DNA from: Bradyrhizobium sp. RD5-C2
Lineage (GTDB): Bacteria > Pseudomonadota > Alphaproteobacteria > Rhizobiales > Xanthobacteraceae
Assembly: GCF_019972155.1 (NCBI RefSeq)
Contig: NZ_BOVL01000007.1
Location: 124,001-188,000 of the forward strand
DNA length: 64,000 nt
Reading direction: 5' to 3'
The stretch's first letter is position 1. Every line of letters starts with the position of its first letter. The translations under genes were made by a program, and so were the position numbers. The notes beneath the pieces are model-generated. The model saw nothing but the letters and a program-made list of their open reading frames with translations, ran no database searches and was not told where the DNA came from. Shown piece after piece: positions 8,588 through 15,958 of the stretch.

Positions 8588-8671
8588 TCAGTGCATGAAA
8601 GCCACCATCAGCGCAATCGTGACCAAGACGTATGTGCTTGTAACGGTGATGCCCAGGTATAAGCGCTCCAT
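8588..8671 (-). CDS. Candidate 27-aa membrane peptide
   Basis: A minus-strand frame from the ATG complementing 8669-8671 encodes M-E-R-L-Y-L-G-I-T-V-T-S-T-Y and a continuous hydrophobic stretch ending A-F-M-H. Almost the whole peptide is one helix with a charged N-terminus, as in known bacterial micro-membrane proteins. GGCAGCGAGG lies 5-14 bases upstream and could serve as a ribosome-binding site. It lies just upstream of the three-gene mini-operon on the same strand. The call rests on sequence features alone. Confidence 0.35.
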   Translation of the reverse strand: MERLYLGITVTSTYVLVTIALMVAFMH

Positions 8672-8933
8672 AACGGCCTCGCTGCCTTTCAAGGTGAGGT
8701 GCCGCCCCCTCGTTGTTCATCGTAGCGCTTGCTGCGCACCGCGAAGTTGGAATTTCGACTTACGGTGGGTCTACAGGAAGCACCATCGGGATTAGTCCTT
8801 GTGGGCCACCCCGGTATTGCGCCGATCCCGCCTGTCGCTGACGCGCGCGATGGGCTAATTCAGCGACGGTGCATCTAAGACACCACGACTTGGAAATCGT
8901 TGCTTGCTTGCATCAAGGATCAGGACGTTCGGA

Positions 8934-9269
8934 ATGGTCATTGGCTGGCTAGCGCTGGCCTTTATTGCGTTCGCCACACTGTCGCCGATCCAAGACCGCC
9001 CCTCGTTTGCTGATGATCCGCACGTCGAGCATTTCGTCGCATTCGCGGTGATGGCATTGGCCTTTGTGGTCGGCTATCCCCGGCGCGCCATGCCGATCGT
9101 GCTCTTAGTCGTTTTCAGTGCGTTAACGCTCGAAGCAATGCAATTGCTAACCCCTGACCGGCACGGCCACCTGGCCGACGCATTCTTCAAGGTTGCAGGA
9201 GGCATCGCCGGCATCGGAGCGGGCCAGCTTCTACTGCTGCTCGTTCTGCGCAACCAGTCCGGCCGGTGA
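8934..9269 (+). CDS. VanZ-like membrane protein
   Basis: The 111-residue product has four hydrophobic segments and the VanZ family pattern: an early T-L-S-P motif, D-P-H-V-E-H-F-V-A-F near residue 40, and the P-D-R-H-G-H-L-A-D-A loop near residue 77, where family members have a conserved R/H-x-x-D-x-x-D/A-N. VanZ-like proteins are inner membrane proteins, sometimes tied to glycopeptide resistance or polysaccharide loci. ATG 8934 is preceded by AGGATCAGGA; the TTG at 8904 would add ten residues. It stands alone in an accessory stretch. Confidence 0.7.
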   Translation: MVIGWLALAFIAFATLSPIQDRPSFADDPHVEHFVAFAVMALAFVVGYPRRAMPIVLLVVFSALTLEAMQLLTPDRHGHLADAFFKVAGGIAGIGAGQLLLLLVLRNQSGR

Positions 9270-9506
9270 CTTCAACCGTTGAACTTCGCGAACGGCCAAG
9301 CAGCTTCTCCAGGGTCGAGAAACGGCGCCTTGCTGAAGCGAGCACGACAGTCAGACGCTGACGGCCTCCGTGATCATGCGGCGTTGTCATAGTGCCCTGC
9401 GCAGGCGGTCAGCAATTTGCTCAGGGCAAATACACTTGCGCCGTCCAACGCATGGCAGTTCAAACGAGGCGTTCGTTCGGAGTTTGATGCCGCGTCTACG
9501 CTCGTC

Positions 9507-9695
9507 CTAGCTTCGTTTCAGACGAGCGATCCTCTTGTAGTCGATCCACAACTCGACGAATTCGTGCTCGTCCAAAAAACTCTCAGCTCGGCGCTTTGCC
9601 TCCTCGTCGTCATTGCAACGAAGTTCATACGTTGCGCGGGCGACGCCGGCTGGGTCTACTCCAAATGCCACGTAAGGTTTGCGTTCTTCAATCAT
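9507..9695 (-). CDS. Small conserved hypothetical protein, 62 aa
   Basis: The product reads M-I-E-E-R-K-P-Y-V-A-F-G-V, then A-T-Y-E-L-R-C-N-D-D-E-E-A-K-R-R-A and ends V-E-L-W-I-D-Y-K-R-I-A-R-L. The alternating strand, helix, strand with E-L-W near the end is the pattern of a small alpha-beta protein family abundant in Bradyrhizobium. GGGGACA precedes the ATG. The function is unknown. Confidence 0.65.
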   Translation of the reverse strand: MIEERKPYVAFGVDPAGVARATYELRCNDDEEAKRRAESFLDEHEFVELWIDYKRIARLKRS

Positions 9696-9782
9696 TTTGT
9701 CCCCACGACTTAATGGCAGTCCGATTGACGCAGCTCGGCGTCGGAAGATGTCATTGCAAATCGATGTATCTCAAATAACGAA

Positions 9783-9813
9783 GGAGGCCGCCGGCCGCTG
9801 AACAGCGGCCTCC
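9783..9813. repeat. Nested inverted repeats (hairpin)
   Basis: GGCCGCTG (9793-9800) and CAGCGGCC (9803-9810) form an 8-base stem with a two-base gap. GGAGGCC (9783-9789) can instead pair with GGCCTCC (9807-9813), so two exclusive hairpins are possible. No T tract and no gene end is next to it. It may be a stray terminator or repeat in a decayed region. Confidence 0.4.
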
Positions 9814-10012
9814 TGGACCCCGATTTCAAATGAACGTCTTGGCAAAAAAATCGCCGCCGAAGGTCCGATATAAGTAGAAGGCAAATGCGCTACCCAGTGA
9901 AGTCCAAACACGCCTATCCACATAGGGAACTGTCGTGACGTTGCGAGCGCGACACACTTCTGTGACCTCGGAGCGATCTGCATCGCCCGCGATCCGCGCA
10001 ACCATGTTCGAT

Positions 10013-10258
10013 GCAATCGGTGATCCGCGGGTTCGATGTTTTCACGAGCCTGCGCCGATGACGATTGGAGCGACGCGGAAAGCTCGATGCCGGGCTGCGC
10101 AAGGCGGGATAATAATCCGGTTCGACGACGATGATGACTACGCGCCGTACAACGTTGATCGGATGCTGGTCCTTGTGCAGGAGCGTGGTGCGGATTTCGC
10201 GAAACTTTTCGGCTTTCGCAGTGGTCATATGGCCGAAATGTTTCCCACCTCTTGCTGA
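10013..10258 (+). pseudogene. Glycosyltransferase family 2 fragment
   Basis: A short open stretch carries the heart of a GT-A glycosyltransferase: a V-R-C-F-H-E-P block, then T-I-G-A-T-R-K-A-R-C-R-A-A-Q-G-G-I-I-I-R-F-D-D-D-D-D-Y-A-P with the D-x-D nucleotide-sugar/metal site, and A-D-F-A-K-L-F-G-F. These match consecutive motifs of GT2 enzymes, which are normally over 200 residues. Both the N-terminal nucleotide-binding strand and the C-terminal half are missing, and the frame is open upstream (9935) with unrelated sequence. It is best read as a remnant of a lost gene. Confidence 0.6.
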
Positions 10259-10486
10259 CCCCGCAGATGTCCTATTGCGCTTGACCGGGTCGGACTCGGC
10301 GTATCAGCAGTGAACCTGCGCGGCGAACCTCGGGCGGGATCTCAAGCGGTTTCGGGTAGGGGGCATCGGCCGAAATATCGACATGTGGCGTTCGGCCACG
10401 TGTGTGCAGGTTCACAGAAGCATCGAAAACCAAGTGCTATATTTAAGAAGATATTGCGGTCGTTCATATTGCTGACGGAGTCCACG

Positions 10487-10675
10487 ATGAATTGCACGGC
10501 ATCGATACAGCCAAGGTTCCTCGTTCGAAAAGGAAGCACCGACTGGATGGTCTACGATCGACAACGCAAGGGGGCGGCCCAATTGAACGATTACAGTTTG
10601 GCTGAGAAACTGACGAAGGAGCAGGCCGAGCAGATCAAGCAGCGGCTGGCGACCTGGAACCTTCAGCCGAGTTGA
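10487..10675 (+). CDS. Small hypothetical protein, 62 aa
   Basis: ATG 10487 follows a GGAG at about 7 bases; the frame is open further upstream but without a start signal. The product has a short N-terminal strand region (F-L-V-R-K-G-S-T-D-W-M-V-Y-D-R), then a charged helix (L-T-K-E-Q-A-E-Q-I-K-Q-R-L). No domain was recognised. The V-R-K-x-x-x-D-W-M-V-Y-D-R pattern looks like a small family of rhizobial unknowns. Confidence 0.55.
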   Translation: MNCTASIQPRFLVRKGSTDWMVYDRQRKGAAQLNDYSLAEKLTKEQAEQIKQRLATWNLQPS

Positions 10676-11268
10676 CCTAGCCCGAAACGCCCTTCGCGAA
10701 GTTGATTGCCTCGCCGCCGTGACCGTTGCGGTGCATAGACTGATTTTAAGAAAGAGGAGCCGGCGCCAGGGCCTGTACGCCAGCTCCTCCGAAACGGAGA
10801 CCGTAAGACGTTCCCCAAACCGGTCCCGTCCCTCTGAGAAGCCTGCGCCGACCTGCTTGCTGATTTGCTAACGGCCCGCTCGGCCAGCCCTCGACAGGCG
10901 GCGAATGGATATCGTTTTCCGGCAGGCCGGGCGGGAGTAACCCTTAATGGCGTTGCTTGGGGGCGGAACGAGCGGCGATATCGGAGGTAGGTTGTCGGCT
11001 CCCGACCCTTACACCCCCAACCCGGTCGGGAGTTGACAGAATGGCGACCTCGACGCGCCGTCCGCGTCGGGGTCGTTCCTCATTGCGACATCGCATTTCA
11101 GAACAAACGCCAATCCGCCCTGTTGCGCCCTTGTCGCGCGGAGTGATTTGAGGCGGTTGGTAATGTCTTGATTTTGTTCGCAGCGAGTCGGGCTTGCTCG
11201 CAACACGAATACGATCATCCAGAACGAAATTGGTTCGTCCTAAACCATTGGACGATCGATGAAAACGC
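10676..11268. other. Non-coding stretch at the 3' side of tRNA-Arg
   Basis: No gene was recognised in these ~590 bases. The clearest structure is an inverted repeat: GAGGAGC (10754-10760) pairs with GCTCCTC, the stem extended by GGCG/CGCC with one mismatch. Frames of about 65 codons on both strands lack motifs and ribosome-binding sites. A search for a second copy of the tRNA 3' end (an attachment-site scar) by eye was negative. Confidence 0.5.
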
Positions 11269-11345
11269 TGGCGCGCTCGGAGAGATTCGAACTCCCGACC
11301 CTCGGAATCGAAATCCGATGCTCTATCCAGCTGAGCTACGAGCGC
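11269..11345 (-). tRNA. tRNA-Arg (anticodon UCG)
   Basis: On the minus strand a complete cloverleaf is visible: acceptor GCGCTCG pairs with CGAGCGC, D stem GCTC/GAGC, anticodon stem TCGGA/TCCGA around the loop TTTCGAT with anticodon TCG, a T stem GGGAG/CTCTC around TTCGAAT, and encoded CCA at 11269-11271. It reads the CGA codon of arginine. The 3' end faces the accessory stretch to its left. Confidence 0.95.
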
Positions 11346-11430
11346 GTTGCGGGTCGATTATCAGACTTGGGCTGTCGGGGCCAGCAGCGATGGCGCGGCG
11401 TCCGCGCGTCCCGCCGGCCTTCTTTTGAGC

Positions 11431-11715
11431 TCAGAAGCAGGGATGCCGGCGATGATCCTGGCCGATATAGGCGGCTGAGCCCTGGTAGCACTTGTTGGTC
11501 GACGGGCCGTCGTAATAGGCGAAGCTGCCGGCGGCCGGGCCCGGGCCGTAATTGTGCAGATAGCTGATGTGGTAGGGCAGGCCCCAATGCGCGTGGTGGT
11601 GATGCCGGTGGTGGCGCGGGGTGGCCGAGAGGTCGGCCGCGGCGGCCGGCGTGAGGGCCGGGATGGCCAGGGAAACGGTCACGGCGAGGGCGGCGAAAAG
11701 CTTGGTCTTGGTCAT
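11431..11715 (-). CDS. Small secreted His-rich protein, 94 aa
   Basis: ATG at 11715 is preceded by a strong AGGAGG. Residues 1-27 are a signal peptide with an A-A-A cleavage area. The mature part is rich in His (P-R-H-H-R-H-H-H-H-A-H) and ends with a Tyr/Gly-rich segment with two Cys. The His run could bind metal ions in the periplasm, but that is inference. Similar small secreted unknowns are common in Bradyrhizobium. Confidence 0.75.
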   Translation of the reverse strand: MTKTKLFAALAVTVSLAIPALTPAAAADLSATPRHHRHHHHAHWGLPYHISYLHNYGPGPAAGSFAYYDGPSTNKCYQGSAAYIGQDHRRHPCF

Positions 11716-11939
11716 TGGCGGCCTCCTGGCGTTCACGCTGGAATCGGCTTGCACAGCCGGTCCAAGGTCCTCTAGCGCTTCATTTAACCCGGAATCCGGC
11801 CAAAAAGCTGCGGGAAATCGGTCACAGGGCGCCAAATTTTGCCTTTTTGCGGATGCTTAACGGATTGCCAACACAGTCCGGCCAGACTCTTGCGGTCAGG
11901 TCCGCCCGGGCTCGTCTTTCCCTCGGTTTCGAACATTCC

Positions 11940-12386
11940 ATGCGCATCACGCCCCTTGTCGCTTTGCTGCTCTCGGTTCTGGCGGTCACGCCAGCGCGGG
12001 CCGTTCTGCACATCACGCGCGACCATGGCGGCTATGTCGAGGAGTACAAGGCCAAGTACAAGCAGATCCGCGAGCGCCGCGAGCGCGTCGTGATCGACGG
12101 CATCTGCAACTCGGCCTGCACGCTGGTGTTCGGCATCGTGCCGCTGAACAAGATCTGCGTGACGCCGAAGGCCAGCATCGGCTTCCACCAGGCCTATTAC
12201 GACAAGGCCTTCACCTTCGGCATCAAGGTCACCAGCCTCGAGGGCACCTCGGACCTGATGTCCTATTATCCCGATACTGTGAAGGACTGGATCCGCCGCA
12301 ATGGCGGGCTCACCACCGAGATGAAGAAGATCAAGAACGGCGTCGATCTCTGGAAGATCGTCGATCCCTGTCCGGAAGAGTGGTAG
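11940..12386 (+). CDS. Periplasmic ClpP/crotonase-like small protein (unknown function)
   Basis: ATG 11940 begins a signal peptide (M-R-I-T-P-L-V-A-L-L-L-S, cleaved after A-R-A). The 148-residue product then shows V-V-I-D-G-I-C-N-S-A-C-T-L-V-F-G and, after I-C-V-T-P-K-A, S-I-G-F-H-Q-A. A Ser in a G-x-C-x-S-A-C-T turn followed by a His in G-F-H is the order of the Ser and His of ClpP-like serine peptidases; fold assignment from this is inference. The Cys residues may form a disulfide. It is divergent from the His-rich protein gene. Confidence 0.65.
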   Translation: MRITPLVALLLSVLAVTPARAVLHITRDHGGYVEEYKAKYKQIRERRERVVIDGICNSACTLVFGIVPLNKICVTPKASIGFHQAYYDKAFTFGIKVTSLEGTSDLMSYYPDTVKDWIRRNGGLTTEMKKIKNGVDLWKIVDPCPEEW

Positions 12387-12618
12387 GCGCGGACACTCGC
12401 GCGCTCCGGACCTCCTTCGAGCGCGGCTTTGCGTGCTTGCCGCGTGCGGCCAGTGCCCGCGATGCGAAACCCTGCAGTCAGAATTTGGAACCGGCAGCAC
12501 GGGCCATTCGTTTTGCTCATGATGCGTTCATCCTGATGATGCGATGGTGGTCCGAGCAGCGAGAGCGAGCCTCATCGCCGGAGCGGACCGGCCCAGCTCG
12601 CCCGCACAGGAGGTTGTG

Positions 12619-12741
12619 ATGGCAACCAGGTCCAATCTTTCGAAGGCCGAGCTCGCCCGCGGCGTTGCGGGCGCCGCATCAGCGTTGGTGCTGAGCGCGC
12701 TCGTCCTGTTCGTCGCCGCACATCACCTGAGCGGTGGGTAG
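12619..12741 (+). CDS. Small membrane protein, 40 aa
   Basis: ATG 12619 is preceded by a consensus AGGAGG at 5-6 bases, the best ribosome-binding site in the area. The peptide begins M-A-T-R-S-N-L-S-K-A-E-L-A-R and then has one hydrophobic helix ending F-V-A-A-H-H. It is a likely single-pass inner membrane peptide of unknown role. Confidence 0.65.
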   Translation: MATRSNLSKAELARGVAGAASALVLSALVLFVAAHHLSGG

Positions 12742-12767
12742 ACCGGGCGGCGGGTCCGCCAAGCCAG

Positions 12768-12908
12768 TCATGAAAACAGGAAGGTCCCGATCAGGAGGCC
12801 GGCCGCAAATGCCCAGAGTCCGAGGGTGCAGGCCGAGATGACCCGAACGAGATTGCGCAGATCCACGTCCTGCCAGCTGCTGTGGGATCGATACGTCAAT
12901 GCAGGCAC
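12768..12908 (-). CDS. Candidate small membrane protein, 46 aa
   Basis: A minus-strand frame ending at 12768 encodes a C-terminal hydrophobic helix (L-V-R-V-I-S-A-C-T-L-G-L-W-A-F-A-A-G-L-L). The start is uncertain: GTG at 12908 has GCAGGGG just upstream; an in-frame GTG further in gives 32 residues. It is convergent with the 40-residue membrane peptide. No family was recognised. Confidence 0.35.
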   Translation of the reverse strand: MPALTYRSHSSWQDVDLRNLVRVISACTLGLWAFAAGLLIGTFLFS

Positions 12909-13065
12909 CCCCTGCGACGGCCGCCTTTGCTCTCCGCCGGGGAACCCTGTTCCCCATAGATGCCCAAATGAAGGCAACGGCCGGTTGTGCCAATCACGCG
13001 TTTGCGATCCGTAGGCGCCGGTCGGCCGCCTTGCCAGCCGGGATCGAAGCCGGAGGCGGCGCCCC

Positions 13066-13938
13066 TCAGGCCGCGAAGGCCGAACCGCCGCCTTGCACGA
13101 TGTCGCTGAGATATTTCGCCGGCGGCTTGCCGAGCGCCTTCTTGAACATGGTGATGAACGCGGTGACGGATTCATAACCGAGCGCGGTCGAGACCTGCTG
13201 AACGCTGGCTCCGGCCGACAACTCGCGCAACGCGACGATCAAATGCAGCTGCTGGCGCCAGCGGCCGAACGTCAGGCCGGTTTCGCTCAGGACGAGACGC
13301 GCGAGGCTGCTTTCGCTCATCGCCACACGACCGGCCCATTGGGCCATCGTGCTGCGATCGGAAGGATCGTCGGCGAGATCAGCCGCGATCCGTCGCAGGC
13401 GCGGTTCGCCCGAGATCGGCAGATGCAGCTGCTGGACCGGCATTTGCGGCAATTCGCTCAGCAGCAATTGCGCGACCAGCATCGCATCGCCTATGTCATG
13501 CTGCATGCGATCCGACAGCGCGACGATGAGCTCGCGGAGCAGCGGCGAGATCGACAGCGTGCAGCAGCGGTCGGGCAGGTCGGCGGCACCGGGCTCGACG
13601 AAGACGAAGAAGATCCGCGCATTGGCGGTTGCGATATTGGTGTGGCGGGTGCCGCCGGGGAGCCAGACGCCGCAATGCGGCGGTACCATCCAAAGTCCGT
13701 TCGGAACGCGGCACATCACGCCACCGCCGAGCGCAAACACCAACTGTCCCTTCCGGTGCGCGTGCTCGGCCGCCTCGACCTTGTTCTCGGTGACGTCGAG
13801 GCGAACGGCGAGGGCCGGGGCGACGACGTCATCCGGATCGAGGTCCGGCCAAGGATAGCGAAGCTGAAAAACCCATAACGAAGTTGAAAACCCATAGCGG
13901 AGTTGAAAACCGACCGCGTGACTGAATTTAGCGATCAA
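13066..13938 (-). CDS. AraC family transcriptional regulator (cupin N-domain); start disturbed by a tandem repeat
   Basis: The protein has an N-terminal cupin sensor domain (H-A-H-R-K-G-Q-L-V-F-A-L, later W-L-P-G-G-T-R-H) and a C-terminal AraC helix-turn-helix pair with A-S-V-Q-Q-V-S-T-A-L-G-Y-E-S-V-T-A-F-I-T-M-F-K-K-A-L-G. It is divergent from the CynX-like carrier and probably controls it. The start is unclear. The TTG at 13938 is in frame but has no good ribosome-binding site; the two ATGs in the tandem repeat at 13854-13911 are out of frame by one base. Removing one T from the T5 run in the copy nearest the gene would restore an ATG start. Confidence 0.8.
   Translation of the reverse strand: MIAKFSHAVGFQLRYGFSTSLWVFQLRYPWPDLDPDDVVAPALAVRLDVTENKVEAAEHAHRKGQLVFALGGGVMCRVPNGLWMVPPHCGVWLPGGTRHTNIATANARIFFVFVEPGAADLPDRCCTLSISPLLRELIVALSDRMQHDIGDAMLVAQLLLSELPQMPVQQLHLPISGEPRLRRIAADLADDPSDRSTMAQWAGRVAMSESSLARLVLSETGLTFGRWRQQLHLIVALRELSAGASVQQVSTALGYESVTAFITMFKKALGKPPAKYLSDIVQGGGSAFAA
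13854..13911. repeat. Three tandem 19-20 bp repeats over a gene start
   Basis: Read on the minus strand, the copies are GGTTTTCAACTCCGCTATG, GGTTTTCAACTTCGTTATG and a 20-base copy, GGTTTTTCAGCTTCGCTATC, with one extra T. Each unit ends in or near ATG. Because 19 is not a multiple of three, each copy shifts the reading frame. The array covers the expected start of the AraC gene. Confidence 0.85.
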
Positions 13939-14011
13939 TAGAACGGATATGTAAATTCTTCCGGCAGCCAAGTCGATAGTTTCCGCGCGTGCAGACAGCC
14001 GGGAGCATGCG

Positions 14012-15196
14012 ATGACGATGATTGCGCCGATGCGGAATTTGGGCGGGCAGGGGCTCCTGGTCGCAGGGATCCTGCTGATCGCCTCGGCGCTCCGTGCGCC
14101 CATCACCGGCGTGGCGCCGATGCTCGGCATGATCCGCGAGAGCAGCGGGGTCAGCGCGGCGGAGGCGGGGGTCCTGACGACGCTGCCCTTGCTTGCGTTC
14201 GCCGCGATCTCACCGGTTGCAGCCATCCTCGGGCGCAGATGCGGCATGGAGCGGTCGCTGTTCGGCGCGTTGCTGGTCATCGCGGCCGGGATCGCGCTGC
14301 GCTCGTCCGGTCCGGTCTGGACGCTGTTCGCCGGCACTGCCACCATTGGTGCCGGGATCGCTGTTGCAAATGTTCTGCTGCCGAGCCTGCTCAAGCGGGA
14401 CTTTCCGACCCGCATCGCGAGCCTGACCGGCGCCTACGCGATCACGTCCGCATCGGCCCAGGCGCTGGCATCCGTCGTGGCGATCCCGCTTGCTCTATTG
14501 CCCGGATCGAGCTGGCACCTCTCGCTTGCGAGCACACTGATCTTTCCGTTGGTGGCGCTGGTCGCCTGGGTCCCGCAACTGGGGATGCACTCGGCTCCAG
14601 CGATCGAGCCTGGCTCGCCGTCGCGTCGCGGGCGCATCTGGCACTCGCCGCTCGCCTGGCAGGTCACCGGCTTTCTCGGCCTGACCTCGCTGGTGTTCTA
14701 CATCATCGTCGGATGGCTGCCCGCTATCCTCGTGCAGGCGGGCTATTCAGCGGCGGCGGCGGGCACGCTGCACGGCGTGGCGCAATTGGCGACGGCGGTT
14801 CCCGGCTTGATCCTTGGTCCGATGGTCCGGCGCATGAAGGATCAGCGCGGCATCGCGATCGTCGTGTCGCTCGCGACCTGCGTCGCGCTGCTCGGCTTGT
14901 GGCAGCTTCCTTCGCTTGCGATGGTGTGGGTCGCGCTGTTCGGCTTCGGGGCGGGAGCCGCCTTCATCCTCGGTCTGACATTCGTCAGCCTGCGAACCGC
15001 GCACAGCCAACAGGCGGCTGCGCTGTCAGGCATGGCGCAATGCCTCGGCTACACGCTCGCGGCTGCGGGCCCGCCGCTCGCCGGACTTGCCCACGATGCA
15101 ACCGGAGGCTGGGAGGTCGCGCTCGTGTGCTGTGCCGTCGCGACCGTGCTGATGGCGGTGCTTGGCAACTTCGCGGGCCGCGCGTCAACGATCTGA
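14012..15196 (+). CDS. MFS transporter, CynX/NimT-like
   Basis: The 394-residue protein has twelve predicted membrane helices and the CynX/NimT signature at the N-terminus: L-R-A-P-I-T-G-V-A-P after the first helix and an R-R-C-G loop after helix 2. Family members move cyanate or 2-nitroimidazole-like compounds across the inner membrane, and many are exporters of small organics. The gene is divergent from the AraC regulator, about 70 bases away, a common regulator-transporter pairing. The substrate is not known. Confidence 0.85.
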   Translation: MTMIAPMRNLGGQGLLVAGILLIASALRAPITGVAPMLGMIRESSGVSAAEAGVLTTLPLLAFAAISPVAAILGRRCGMERSLFGALLVIAAGIALRSSGPVWTLFAGTATIGAGIAVANVLLPSLLKRDFPTRIASLTGAYAITSASAQALASVVAIPLALLPGSSWHLSLASTLIFPLVALVAWVPQLGMHSAPAIEPGSPSRRGRIWHSPLAWQVTGFLGLTSLVFYIIVGWLPAILVQAGYSAAAAGTLHGVAQLATAVPGLILGPMVRRMKDQRGIAIVVSLATCVALLGLWQLPSLAMVWVALFGFGAGAAFILGLTFVSLRTAHSQQAAALSGMAQCLGYTLAAAGPPLAGLAHDATGGWEVALVCCAVATVLMAVLGNFAGRASTI

Positions 15197-15310
15197 TGCT
15201 TGTTCTGTGCGGACATCCGGCCTGTCAGATCGGCTTCCGCACCGGCGGCGTACAGGGGATGGCGGATGCCCGTCGGTTGTACGCGATGAAGCCGCGCGCT
15301 ATGGAGACGC

Positions 15311-15715
15311 GTGGCGAGCAAGAGCCCGGGGAAAGTGCCGTTGAGGATATCCGCCAATACGCGCATCGTGATCGGATCGACGCTTTTTGCCCTGGCGTCG
15401 AGTGCGTTGCTTTATCTGGTTCCGGCGAGCCCGATCGACAGACTTCTGCTGCGCGGCACATTTCACTTCTATCAGGGGCACGCGTTTCTCGTCCCCGTCA
15501 AATACGTGGATGGCAAGATCGAGACTGCCCGACTGTATGAAGATGACAGGCTTCTCGGTCCGCCGAACAGCACCCAGCAAGAGATCATCGACAAGGGCGC
15601 CGGCCGATTTGGACTTTACCGGGATCGCTGGGGCTATTTCGGACCGGCCTTGATGTTCTCGACGAGTGACAATACCGACCCGAACACCAACGGCAGGAAG
15701 TATCACCTCAGGTGA
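15311..15715 (+). CDS. Hypothetical membrane-anchored protein, 134 aa
   Basis: One hydrophobic helix near the N-terminus (about residues 18-38) anchors a soluble part with F-H-F-Y-Q-G-H-A-F-L-V-P-V and an acidic R-L-Y-E-D-D-R segment. The soluble part is probably periplasmic. The GTG start at 15311 is the first in frame; later starts would cut into the anchor. No known domain was recognised. It lies 114 bases downstream of the MFS gene. Confidence 0.55.
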   Translation: MASKSPGKVPLRISANTRIVIGSTLFALASSALLYLVPASPIDRLLLRGTFHFYQGHAFLVPVKYVDGKIETARLYEDDRLLGPPNSTQQEIIDKGAGRFGLYRDRWGYFGPALMFSTSDNTDPNTNGRKYHLR

Positions 15716-15834
15716 CGATGTGGCGTGCGGAGCGACCTTGCCTTCCAGTAGCGGAAGGTATCGAGGGTGATCGGTACGAAGGCGGTGCCGAACAGCGTTG
15801 GATCGGGCACGACAACATCCGCCGCCGCGTATGG

Positions 15835-15854
15835 GTCCCTGCTTTCGCAGGGAC
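15835..15854. repeat. Interspersed hairpin repeat (GTCC..GC-TTTC-GC..GGAC type)
   Basis: GTCCCTGC, TTTC, GCAGGGAC is a perfect hairpin flanked by ATGG and GACG. The same core occurs in the two repeat units at 50792-51070, so it is a dispersed element of this genome. Here only one end of the element is present. Confidence 0.65.
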
Positions 15855-15958
15855 GACGCTGTGGGTGAGGCACCACCTGCTTGCAGCGGTGGGCTCGCCC
15901 GCCACCCCAAAAATTCGCGATTGCCGGTTGCCTCATCTTCAGGCAATGACGGCCTGCA

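Larger units (their letters stand above)
9696..10486. other. Gene-poor stretch with one decayed gene
   Basis: Between two small genes, this stretch holds the nested hairpin (9783-9813) and the glycosyltransferase remnant. No intact gene with a ribosome-binding site is visible on either strand. Frames of 60-107 codons here lack recognisable motifs and starts. Confidence 0.5.

Noticed and set aside
11269..11345. tRNA-Arg as an active integration site with attL/attR
   Set aside because: No second copy of the tRNA 3' end was found by eye and no integrase gene is present, so only a scar is proposed.
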